From NCBI GenBank assembly GCA_934675685.1, contig CAKURL010000047.1, forward strand, positions 1-9,489: DNA of 9,489 nt, in the 5' to 3' direction. A program made the translations under genes and the position numbers. Source of the stretch: an uncultured Candidatus Melainabacteria bacterium (GTDB lineage Bacteria; Cyanobacteriota; Vampirovibrionia; Gastranaerophilales; Gastranaerophilaceae). The stretch's first letter is position 1, and each line of letters begins with the position of its first letter. Positions 4,339 through 9,489 of this stretch are shown here, one piece after another. The notes below the pieces were generated by a model. The model was not told where the DNA came from. It saw only the letters and a program-made list of their open reading frames with translations, and did not search any database.

Positions 4339-5814
4339 TTTTTTATTGGGTAGATTCATTTTTGCTATCGATTCAAAGGCTGGGTGCAAGATTATATCTA
4401 GGTTTTTACCATTGTAATAGAAGTTCGAACATACAATTTTTACGATTGCACGTCTTTGCTCTATATTTCCCTTTAAAAAGGCTTTATGACAGTTTTTTGA
4501 GAACTCTAACAAAGAGTTCGATTGTTCATAAAATGTTTTGGTTGCATTAAATAAATTTTGTTCTTCAAGCAATAATATTGCCCTTTCGTTTTCCCATTGT
4601 TTAAAATTATTTTTCATACTTTCATTCGTTGCCATGCCTGTTTCAAAAGCAACTTTAATGTTCTCGTCAATTTTATCAATTCTTTTTCTTATATTCTTTT
4701 TTAAAAATTCTGCATCGGTGTTTTGTCTTTTGTGAGCTTCTTTTAAACCTTGTTTAACTTTCTCTACCAAACCTTCTGGTATAGTAATCTGTTTTAGTAT
4801 AGTAGTAAATGCTTCATCAATAGCATTTTGCCTAATGTAGCTATTCTTTTTGCAATTTCCGCCCTTATTACCTGTGCAATGGTAGTAAACGTATTCTTTT
4901 ACTCCCTTTTTTGAATATTTCTTTTTAACTTCGCCTGTCATTGCACAACCGCATATTGAGCATTTCATACATTCATTATATGGAAACTGCGTATGAGTTT
5001 GTCTCGCTTTTTCGGGTGCATTTAATAATTGCTGAGCTCTCAAATAAGTTTTCTCATCTATTATAGCAGGGTAAGTACCATTTATTATTTTGCCTTCGAA
5101 TTCAAATTTTCCTGTATAGGCTTTGTTGTGTAAAATATGAGCTATTGACGATTTAGGAATATAACCACCCTTGCCATTTCTAAAACCCAAACTTTTCATC
5201 TTTCTGGCGATAGTCGCTATTGAATCGCCCTCAAGACATAGTCCATATATTTTTCTAACAAAGAAAACTTTTTCTTCATCTATAACCATTTCTTTATATC
5301 TAGAGCCTTCTTTAACAATATTTTTATAACCTATTGGAGGGTGATATGGCAGTTGCCCTAAAGCAACTTTACCTTTAATGCCTTCTTTAGTTCTTAAGGC
5401 AGTTATTTTTCGTTCACGTTCTGCAAACATTACTGAGATTTGTCGCATCATTTCAACATCAAGCCCTTTCCCATTAATATCTGTAACTGTTAAAAGCTGA
5501 ATTTCATTTTGGGTAAAGAAAGGAGATAATGTTGTAGAATAATCTGCAATGCTTCTTGAAATTCTATCTAATTTCCATACAACAACTGCGTTGACATCAT
5601 TAGACTTATCTGAACAATATGCCAATAAATTTTGCAAAGCTGGTCTATTCATATCTTTAGCAGATATTCCTTCGTCTTTAAATGTTTGAACGAGGTTATA
5701 TCCGTTTTGTAGTGCAAAATCCTTACAATTAGTAATCTGTTGACTGATACTATATCCATGATTTTTCTGGTCTTCACTTGAAACCCTAGCGTAACATACT
5801 GCATTTAATGTCAT
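4300..5814 (-). CDS. Large serine recombinase (integrase) of the mobile element
   Basis: This 504-aa protein has the full large-serine-recombinase layout. The catalytic domain (about 5-145) has CYARVSSEDQ with nucleophile Ser12 and Arg10, and KLDRISRS with Arg84 and Arg87. A Recombinase domain follows (about 160-260). A zinc ribbon has Cys282/285 and Cys288/290 with partners Cys313 and Cys321, and a long charged coiled coil spans about 340-430. Such enzymes integrate and excise DNA through a serine-linked double-strand break. The last 12 residues, LPRLDSNQQPTG, are exactly the antisense translation of the tRNA-Asn 3' part, so the C-terminus was created by the integration junction or by overlap with the target. 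The start has an AAAGGG ribosome site, and the start region overlaps the upstream small gene by 29 bases, suggesting co-translation. Confidence 0.93.
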   Translation of the reverse strand: MTLNAVCYARVSSEDQKNHGYSISQQITNCKDFALQNGYNLVQTFKDEGISAKDMNRPALQNLLAYCSDKSNDVNAVVVWKLDRISRSIADYSTTLSPFFTQNEIQLLTVTDINGKGLDVEMMRQISVMFAERERKITALRTKEGIKGKVALGQLPYHPPIGYKNIVKEGSRYKEMVIDEEKVFFVRKIYGLCLEGDSIATIARKMKSLGFRNGKGGYIPKSSIAHILHNKAYTGKFEFEGKIINGTYPAIIDEKTYLRAQQLLNAPEKARQTHTQFPYNECMKCSICGCAMTGEVKKKYSKKGVKEYVYYHCTGNKGGNCKKNSYIRQNAIDEAFTTILKQITIPEGLVEKVKQGLKEAHKRQNTDAEFLKKNIRKRIDKIDENIKVAFETGMATNESMKNNFKQWENERAILLLEEQNLFNATKTFYEQSNSLLEFSKNCHKAFLKGNIEQRRAIVKIVCSNFYYNGKNLDIILHPAFESIAKMNLPNKKLPRLDSNQQPTG

Positions 5815-6064
5815 AAATTTCCCTTTCTAATTTTTGTTTAAATCTATTATTGCATAAATTTTGCCCAAAATCCTTGCTATCATTGATTTTTTCGAAAATA
5901 TTTAAATATCCTATTAATTCATTTAAAATTTTTTCTTCAGAACATGAACTATGAACAAAAAGCACTTTTACATTGATTCTGTTTTTATTGCTGAAAATAG
6001 AATATTTCCAGCAATCTGAATTAAAACTTGAATTTTTTAAGTACGAATTAAATTTATCATTCAT
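5786..6064 (-). CDS. Small hypothetical protein upstream of the recombinase
   Basis: I choose ATG 6064, giving 92 residues beginning MNDKFNSYLKN. A longer frame from TTG 6097 exists but has no ribosome site, whereas ATG 6064 overlaps the stop of the 31-codon frame upstream (shared ATGAATGA), the classic layout for translational coupling. The protein is Asn/Lys/Ser-rich with a hydrophobic core strand (VKVLFVHSS) and a predicted helix (EEKILNELIGYLNIFEKI). It has four cysteines in no recognisable metal motif. Its end overlaps the recombinase start by 29 bases, so it is probably expressed with it; a directionality factor or regulator of the integrase is possible from position alone. I do not recognise the family. 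Confidence 0.55.
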   Translation of the reverse strand: MNDKFNSYLKNSSFNSDCWKYSIFSNKNRINVKVLFVHSSCSEEKILNELIGYLNIFEKINDSKDFGQNLCNNRFKQKLEREIYDIKCSMLR

Positions 6065-6152
6065 AGCCACAACCCGTTCTTTCATATCGAATATCAAAAT
6101 TTTCTGTCAAATTAGAATATTCTTTAAGACACTGAAACATTCTTTTATTCAT
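6057..6152 (-). CDS. 31-codon leader peptide / small ORF with strong ribosome site
   Basis: The frame encodes MNKRMFQCLKEYSNLTENFD followed by IRYERTGCGYE and stop. It has the best ribosome site in this area (AAGGAG, 5-base gap), better than that of the following gene, and overlaps that gene by 8 bases (ATGAATGA). It may be a real micro-protein, a coupling leader, or the start of a longer protein broken by a frameshift. A still smaller frame (6145-6204, 19 codons, no ribosome site) overlaps its start by 8 bases in the same manner (ATGAATAA). Confidence 0.45.
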   Translation of the reverse strand: MNKRMFQCLKEYSNLTENFDIRYERTGCGYE

Positions 6153-6335
6153 TTTCTCTCCTTATTTGCCTGTTGGAAAAATCGTAATCCTTTCGAATTC
6201 CCATTTTTCTAACGGCTATAAAATAAGAAGAAGGAAATTTACATTTTTACAAAAAGAAATCTCAGTATCGTTATAGCTATAGGCTTAAATGTAACAATAT
6301 TTTTTCCTGGGAAAGTCCATGTCGCCTAGAGAAAA

Positions 6336-7286
6336 TTAAAAATCGACCAAGATTCTATATTCATTAGAAGAATTTTTGCGACCTAATATTTTTTCACCAG
6401 TTGCTTCTTGATAGTCTGCATTTAATTCACTGACTATTTTACTAACGAGCTTACTATTCTTTTTTATATTTGAAGTCTTTTTCTTCATGGCAGATGGCAA
6501 TTTTATAATTTCACTCTCTGCTATGGAGATTCTACCGCTTTGCTTTAATTCTTTTATTTTATTGTACAATTCTTTTATTATTTTGTTTTTAAATCCTATT
6601 TTTTTATATTTATTTACATATTTTTCAATATCTAGAACCATTTTACACTTAAAGCTTTCATTCTTTGGGTTAAAGTAATAGCTACCATCTTCCAAAACTT
6701 GCACGCACTTTTTTAAATCTTCAAGTGTTAACCAGACATCAATATCAATAATTTTGATTTCATGGTTAAAAAAGCCATCAGCAATAATATCCAAGAATTC
6801 AGTGTTTTCTAAGTGGTAAGATTTTAATATCATATTTTTATTGATTGATTTTATAAAATTTGCTTTTCTATCTTCCCAGTTTTCCCTATTTTGAAAAGTA
6901 ATGACGTTATCTTTTTTGACTTCTTTCAAATAAGCTTCAAATGCAAGACAAACTGAGTTATTCAATTCATTTATGGAAATATTATACTGATCATACTGAT
7001 AAGGTATTTTGTAGCGAATCTCGTGATTTTTTAACACTTCTTCAGAAATTTTATGCTCTTTAGCCTTTTTGAAGGCATATTCTTTTAATTTCTCGTCTTT
7101 TATCAGTGATTCTTCTGATAAATATTCATCAAATGAAGTATTTATGGCTTGAATTACACAGTCACATTCATTTAAATATTCCTCTACAAGAGGGTTTTCA
7201 GTATATATTGGATAAAATTTCTTTTTGTCTTTCTGTAATAAATACAAGTTTGCGGTTAGTAAAAAGTTTGATATTTGGTTTTTCAT
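6336..7286 (-). CDS. Unknown 316-aa protein under SAM-riboswitch control
   Basis: I do not recognise this protein. It is hydrophilic and apparently cytoplasmic (no signal peptide or long hydrophobic segment), with many K, E, N and I residues. The first 130 residues look helical and acidic, and the middle holds a mixed segment (HEIKIIDIDVWLTLEDLKKC, about 174-193). Residues 215-285 are strongly basic (KKIGFKNKIIKELYNKIKEL and AMKKKTSNIKKNSK), suggesting nucleic-acid contact or a basic linker. No methyltransferase, nuclease, ATPase or methionine-pathway motif is visible. The ATG has a clear AAGGAG site (8-base gap). A SAM riboswitch terminator ends 38 bases before the start, so expression should fall when S-adenosylmethionine is plentiful. 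This gene and the switch lie inside the element, between the resolvase and recombinase genes. Confidence 0.8.
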   Translation of the reverse strand: MKNQISNFLLTANLYLLQKDKKKFYPIYTENPLVEEYLNECDCVIQAINTSFDEYLSEESLIKDEKLKEYAFKKAKEHKISEEVLKNHEIRYKIPYQYDQYNISINELNNSVCLAFEAYLKEVKKDNVITFQNRENWEDRKANFIKSINKNMILKSYHLENTEFLDIIADGFFNHEIKIIDIDVWLTLEDLKKCVQVLEDGSYYFNPKNESFKCKMVLDIEKYVNKYKKIGFKNKIIKELYNKIKELKQSGRISIAESEIIKLPSAMKKKTSNIKKNSKLVSKIVSELNADYQEATGEKILGRKNSSNEYRILVDF

Positions 7287-7323
7287 TTTGTCATCTCCTT
7301 TTGCAATTTTCTTATTTTGGCAT

Positions 7324-7440
7324 AAAAAAAGAGCTCAAGGCTCTTAACATAGCCTATCATTTGAGCTTTAGCACCTTGCTGGATTATTAGCAGGTTGCTG
7401 TGTAGTCATAGGGCTCATCCCTCGTACACTCTTTATAGGT
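7324..7440 (-). ncRNA. SAM riboswitch (SAM-I/SAM-IV clan, P4-less) with terminator
   Basis: On the minus strand the SAM-I core is present in order. P1 is CCUAU (7439-7435) with AUAGG (7357-7353). Next come AAGAG, then P2 UGUA/UACA with the kink-turn sequences CGAGGGA and CCCUAUGAC. P3 starts CAGCAACC and closes as AAGGUGC (10 bp with bulges, loop AAUAAUCC). J3/4 is UAAAGCUCA. The P2 loop UGAG (7417-7414) can pair with CUCA (7365-7362), the diagnostic pseudoknot, with bases different from the usual CUGG/CCAG, a covariation. Only four bases separate the pseudoknot strand from P1, so P4 is absent, as in SAM-IV and SAM-I/IV variants. Terminator: AAGAGC/GCUCUU (7345-7340, 7334-7329) plus seven U. 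Antiterminator: AGGCU/AGCCU and AGCUCA/UGAGCU, using P1 and J3/4. SAM binding should therefore turn the 316-aa gene off. Confidence 0.92.
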
Positions 7441-7460
7441 TCTTTAATATTTATATTTTT

Positions 7461-7489
7461 ATTATAAACTATTTTGAAATTAATTTCAG
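7461..7489 (-). promoter_or_regulatory. Promoter of the SAM riboswitch transcript, overlapped by a 14-bp palindrome
   Basis: TATAAT (7466-7461) is preceded at 17 bp by CTGAAA (7489-7484, 4/6 match to TTGACA), placing the start near 7454, just ahead of P1 at 7440. The perfect palindrome TGAAATTAATTTCA (7475-7488) overlaps the -35 and spacer, and an inverted repeat GTTAAG-CT-CTTAAC (7491-7504) lies directly upstream. Either could be a repressor or activator site, adding a protein-based control to the riboswitch. Confidence 0.6.
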
Positions 7490-7539
7490 GGTTAAGCTCT
7501 TAACAAAGCTAAAAGTGTTATAAATAAGCTTTATAGCTT

Positions 7540-7755
7540 TTAAATGTTTTTTGCAAATTGCTTTTTACATTTATAAGGTAGCGTCTTTAAATCATTAGAC
7601 AAAGCTGCAATAGCTTCTTTAGGATTTTTCAAATTCAATCTTTCGTAATTTGCATAATTGGCTGGGCTGATTAAACCCATCTTTTGCAAGTTACCTAAAA
7701 TAAGTATAACTAAGTGTCTCAAAGTTTCTGTTGAAAAATTCCCGTTTGTAAGCAT
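7540..7755 (-). CDS. Small hypothetical protein (71 aa)
   Basis: I choose ATG 7755 (MLTNGNFSTETLRHLVILIL) because GAGG stands 6 bases before it; the upstream in-frame ATG at 7767 has no ribosome site and actually contains that GAGG. The protein is short, mostly helical and mildly basic at its end (YKCKKQFAKNI), with a segment NLQKMGLISPANYANYERLN. I do not recognise the family. It follows the resolvase gene by about 150 bases and precedes the riboswitch promoter by about 50, so it is a separate small gene of the element, possibly a regulator or accessory protein. Confidence 0.5.
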   Translation of the reverse strand: MLTNGNFSTETLRHLVILILGNLQKMGLISPANYANYERLNLKNPKEAIAALSNDLKTLPYKCKKQFAKNI

Positions 7756-7909
7756 ATTTAACCTCATTTACTTTTAATTTAGAATTTAATAGGAAGTTTA
7801 AAAAAATAATGTTACCGAGATATTGAAGAATTTTCCAAATTTCTTAAAAAAATTTTGAAACCGATAAATCATCGACTACTAAAAATCCTCCACCCCCTCT
7901 GTCGGCTGT

Positions 7910-8578
7910 TTAGTCTTCTAATAATTTTAAATAGTTGTACAAAGAAGCTCTACTTACGCTTTTATACCCTTTAGCTTCCAGTTTTCTATTAATTATTGCA
8001 ACTAAATCGACAAACCTGCCTTTTGGTTCTTTTTTCCATTGTTTGAGTTCTTTAATTATTATAGGGTTAATATCTAAAAGAGTTTTAGTATTTCTCCCAA
8101 ATTTAACCCCTCTTGCTTTTGCTGATTCTCTACCTGCATTTGTACGCTCCATAAGGGTTTTATGTTCAGATTCAGCTATCCAATTATAAACAGCAAGCAC
8201 AATATCTATTACAAATGCCTGAGCAGGGCTTTTGTCTTTAGGTCTTGTATCTAATAGAGGGTTTGAAGTAACAACAAAATAAATATTGTGTTTTTTAAGC
8301 TCCTGAAACATCTCTTGATTGGTTTTATAGCTTCTTCCAAGTCTTGTGTTTTCGATAAGGATTAAACAGCATTCTTCTTTAATTCTATGCTGTTTCATTT
8401 CATTCATGAGCTTTTTAAATTCAGGACGGTCAAAATTTGTTCCTGTCCTCTTTTCGCTATAAATAACAATATCATCTATGTTGATATTTTCTTTTTGACA
8501 CCATTGTTCAAGTTGAACATATTGCCTGTTATAGTCTTGAGTTGTTGTGCTTACTCTTATGTAGCTATAATATTTCAT
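7910..8578 (-). CDS. Resolvase/invertase-family serine recombinase (222 aa)
   Basis: The protein starts MKYYSYIRVSTTTQD: the serine recombinase active-site motif with Arg8 and nucleophile Ser10, numbered as in gamma-delta resolvase. Arg79 and Arg82 in ENTRLGRSYKT complete the active-site arginines. The E-helix region ESEHKTLMERTNAGRESAK, then ARGVKFGR, is typical of the small resolvases, and the C-terminal part (about 185-218, FVDLVAIINRKLEAKGYKSVSRASLYNYLKL) is a helix-turn-helix for DNA binding. It would resolve dimers or invert or transpose DNA. It lies in the same element as the large serine recombinase at 4300-5814. The ribosome site is weak (GAAAGAG), and a hairpin separates it from the gene upstream. 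Confidence 0.92.
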   Translation of the reverse strand: MKYYSYIRVSTTTQDYNRQYVQLEQWCQKENINIDDIVIYSEKRTGTNFDRPEFKKLMNEMKQHRIKEECCLILIENTRLGRSYKTNQEMFQELKKHNIYFVVTSNPLLDTRPKDKSPAQAFVIDIVLAVYNWIAESEHKTLMERTNAGRESAKARGVKFGRNTKTLLDINPIIIKELKQWKKEPKGRFVDLVAIINRKLEAKGYKSVSRASLYNYLKLLED

Positions 8579-8602
8579 TTTTCTCTTTCTTTCGCCCCAA
8601 CG

Positions 8603-8621
8603 ATAGGGCTTTATGCCCTAT
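8603..8621. repeat. Stem-loop between the 91-aa gene and the resolvase gene
   Basis: ATAGGGC-TTTAT-GCCCTAT is a 7-bp perfect stem overlapping the stop codon of the 91-aa gene (8618-8620). No U-run follows on the minus strand, so it is unlikely to terminate fully; it may lower resolvase expression or mark an RNA processing point. Confidence 0.5.
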
Positions 8622-8893
8622 GCTATTGAAAATCTTTTTGAAGCAACTTGCTTGATAAAAGCAGTGTATAAGTCTTTATGTAATTTTTTAAAATTTGTTG
8701 TGTCAAATCTGTTACTTAAAACGCTTGTAAATCTAATAATAACGTTTCCTAGGTTTAGTTCTTCTGTTTCTCTTGCTTTCATTTCTTCTTTAATAAGGCT
8801 TTCTCTTGCTACTATTTGAGCTTTCAAAACATCAACTTGAGCATAAAGTTCTTGTAATTCTTCGACAGTTTCTCTGATTTCTTGGTTTTTCAT
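8618..8893 (-). CDS. Phage/mobile-element small coiled-coil protein
   Basis: This 91-aa protein has an N-terminal coiled coil (about 5-45, VEELQELYAQVDVLKAQIVA, then acidic KEEMKARETEEL), a strand NLGNVIIRFTSV, and a C-terminal motif NRFDTTNFKKLHKDLYTAFI ending KRFSIA. From general knowledge, small proteins of this build (helix, beta strand, RFD...LY..F.K....RF.I) are common in prophages and integrative elements of Bacillota, often next to recombination genes; their exact role is unclear to me. The start has AAGGA 9 bases upstream. It is the first gene behind a near-consensus promoter and is probably the most strongly expressed gene of the element. Confidence 0.7.
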   Translation of the reverse strand: MKNQEIRETVEELQELYAQVDVLKAQIVARESLIKEEMKARETEELNLGNVIIRFTSVLSNRFDTTNFKKLHKDLYTAFIKQVASKRFSIA

Positions 8894-8927
8894 CTTTGGT
8901 TATCCTTATCTAACTAGCTATATTAGT

Positions 8928-8956
8928 AGTATAACACCAGAATTACATTATGTCAA
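8928..8956 (-). promoter_or_regulatory. Near-consensus sigma-70 promoter at the head of the element's leftward genes
   Basis: TTGACA (8956-8951), a 17-bp spacer and TATACT (8933-8928) form an 11/12 match to consensus, 35 bases before the ATG at 8893. This is the best promoter in the window and would drive the 91-aa gene and probably the resolvase. Confidence 0.85.
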
Positions 8957-8963
8957 TAATATC

Positions 8964-8978
8964 GTCTAACAATTAGAC
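8964..8978. promoter_or_regulatory. Inverted repeat GTCTAA-CAA-TTAGAC upstream of the strong promoter (candidate operator)
   Basis: This is a perfect 6-bp inverted repeat with a 3-base centre, ending 8 bases upstream of the -35 hexamer. The position suits an activator or a repressor that bends DNA; no regulator gene for it is identified in the window. Confidence 0.4.
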
Positions 8979-9008
8979 AAATATAGTTACAATTTTTAAC
9001 ATAAAATA

Positions 9009-9052
9009 AAAACACGCTATAACCTATCAAATATTGGGCTTTAGCGTGTTTT
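9009..9052 (-). terminator. Bidirectional terminator after the membrane-protein gene
   Basis: An 11-bp perfect stem AAAACACGCTA/TAGCGTGTTTT (9009-9019 and 9042-9052) with an inner AGCC/GGTT pairing gives a T-run on both strands. It lies 72 bases beyond the stop of the gene at 9124 and may mark the end of that transcript. Its interior (9019-9045) is oddly similar to the 3' part of the SAM riboswitch at 7349-7372. Confidence 0.75.
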
Positions 9053-9123
9053 AAGTAAATTATGAAAGTTGTAAAATATGGACTTTTAGAGAGTCTAAGA
9101 AAATTATGAATTTATTGACAGAT

Positions 9124-9489
9124 TCATTTTCTTATTATGTTCCAGCATTTGGCAACCAATAGAGCGAATATGGTTTTTGCGATAACCATTGTAGTATACT
9201 GACCGAACCAAATTGTGTTATGATTTCGTTCCAAAGCCATTATATCGCTTTCGCACCAAATATATAAGCCGCACAAAAGAACAATGGCAAAGATGGTGTC
9301 GAATAGTTTTGCGCTAAGTATAAAATTTTTAATTACTTGCCTTATTTTAGAAAATGTTAAAAGAGCAGCTATGCTTAAATAAATGAACCAAAGCCATGGC
9401 ACTCCCGGCGAACTAAAGTGATAGTCTCTAGTTAATATTAAAAATAAAGAAATTGTGCCAATAAGCCCCAGAATTGACCACCTCTTGGT
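9124..9489 (-). CDS. Multi-pass membrane protein, C-terminal part (cut by window edge)
   Basis: The frame is open from the TGA at 9126-9124 to the right edge (121 codons), so the gene is 5'-truncated by the window. A GTG at 9402 is only an internal codon: the frame continues upstream with another membrane segment (WSILGLIGTISLFLIL). Four hydrophobic helices are visible: that one, VPWLWFIYLSIAALLTF, LFDTIFAIVLLCGLYIW and TTMVIAKTIFALLVAKCW. Between the last two lies a polar loop ESDIMALERNHNTIWFG. No family is recognised. It could be chromosomal or belong to the element; the terminator at 9009-9052 separates it from the element's genes. Confidence 0.7.
   Translation of the reverse strand, partial: TKRWSILGLIGTISLFLILTRDYHFSSPGVPWLWFIYLSIAALLTFSKIRQVIKNFILSAKLFDTIFAIVLLCGLYIWCESDIMALERNHNTIWFGQYTTMVIAKTIFALLVAKCWNIIRK

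Larger units (their letters stand above)
4339..9008. mobile_element. Putative integrated mobile element next to tRNA-Asn (right end undetermined)
   Basis: From the tRNA 3' end rightward, all genes run leftward: a phage-type small protein, a resolvase, unknown small genes, a riboswitch-controlled unknown gene and a large serine recombinase that abuts and overlaps the tRNA. A terminal recombinase touching a tRNA is a standard sign of site-specific integration. I searched the rest of the window by eye for a second copy of the tRNA 3' end and found none, so the right boundary at the terminator near 9009 is only a guess. Large serine recombinases need just a short crossover sequence, so a long duplication is not expected. 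No conjugation, capsid or replication gene is recognised; it may be a small mobilisable element, a decayed prophage or part of a longer one. Confidence 0.6.

Noticed and set aside
6095..6097. TTG start for the small gene before the recombinase
   Set aside because: No ribosome site; ATG 6064 is better placed, overlapping the stop of the preceding small frame.
6239..6294. Inverted repeat TTACATTT/AAATGTAA around palindrome TATAGCTATA
   Set aside because: Wide spacing, AT-rich and no clear link to a promoter or terminator; left unassigned.
7324..7440. Alternative riboswitch classes such as purine or c-di-GMP for the structured leader
   Set aside because: Their core motifs are missing, while the SAM-I kink-turn, GCAACC and GGUGCUAA elements and the pseudoknot are all present in the right order and spacing.
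9400..9402. GTG as the start of a 92-aa membrane protein
   Set aside because: The frame stays open to the window edge with a further membrane helix upstream, and no ribosome site precedes the GTG.
1..9489. CRISPR array or insertion-sequence ends
   Set aside because: No regularly spaced repeats with spacers, and no transposase or matching terminal inverted repeats, were seen.

Overview
The window is AT-rich bacterial DNA with type IV pilin-like genes, YtxH/DUF948 envelope genes and a tRNA-Asn without an encoded CCA end. One prepilin has a KA|FTLAE cleavage region followed by a DENVMKFKKGNATL segment, a style I associate with uncultured gut Gastranaerophilales (Melainabacteria/Vampirovibrionia). 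That assignment is by recognition only; another low-GC lineage such as Elusimicrobiota or Bacillota is not excluded.

Region 1 (1-2676) holds two copies of one arrangement: a leftward prepilin-like gene divergent from a rightward small XRE regulator. The first prepilin is cut by the left edge (1-153, with regulator 342-671). The second pair is complete (1414-2181 and 2304-2627). The two regulators are paralogues, and each divergent spacer carries a 12-bp palindrome of the same design (G-W-Y-ATATAT-R-W-C). The second pair lies between two tracts (about 882-1388 and 2685-3140) built from a shared set of short modules and hairpins, a mosaic repeat family that looks non-coding.

Region 2 (3141-4338) is a compact leftward operon YtxH - DUF948 - YtxH, probably envelope or stress related, followed by a rightward tRNA-Asn(GUU) with its own promoter.

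Region 3 (4339 to about 9008) looks like an integrated mobile element abutting the 3' end of the tRNA. All its genes point left: a phage-type small coiled-coil protein behind a near-consensus promoter, a 222-aa resolvase-type serine recombinase, a 71-aa unknown, an unknown 316-aa protein, a chain of tiny overlapping ORFs, and a 504-aa large serine recombinase. The last 12 codons of the recombinase are antisense to the tRNA. The right boundary was not found.

The most notable signal is a SAM-binding riboswitch of the SAM-I/SAM-IV clan without a P4 helix, with promoter, terminator and antiterminator, directly in front of the unknown 316-aa gene inside the element. This implies that a mobile-element gene is switched off by host S-adenosylmethionine. 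A partial match to the riboswitch's 3' part lies 1.65 kb away inside another terminator.

Region 4 (9124-9489) is the C-terminal part of a multi-pass membrane protein that runs off the right edge.
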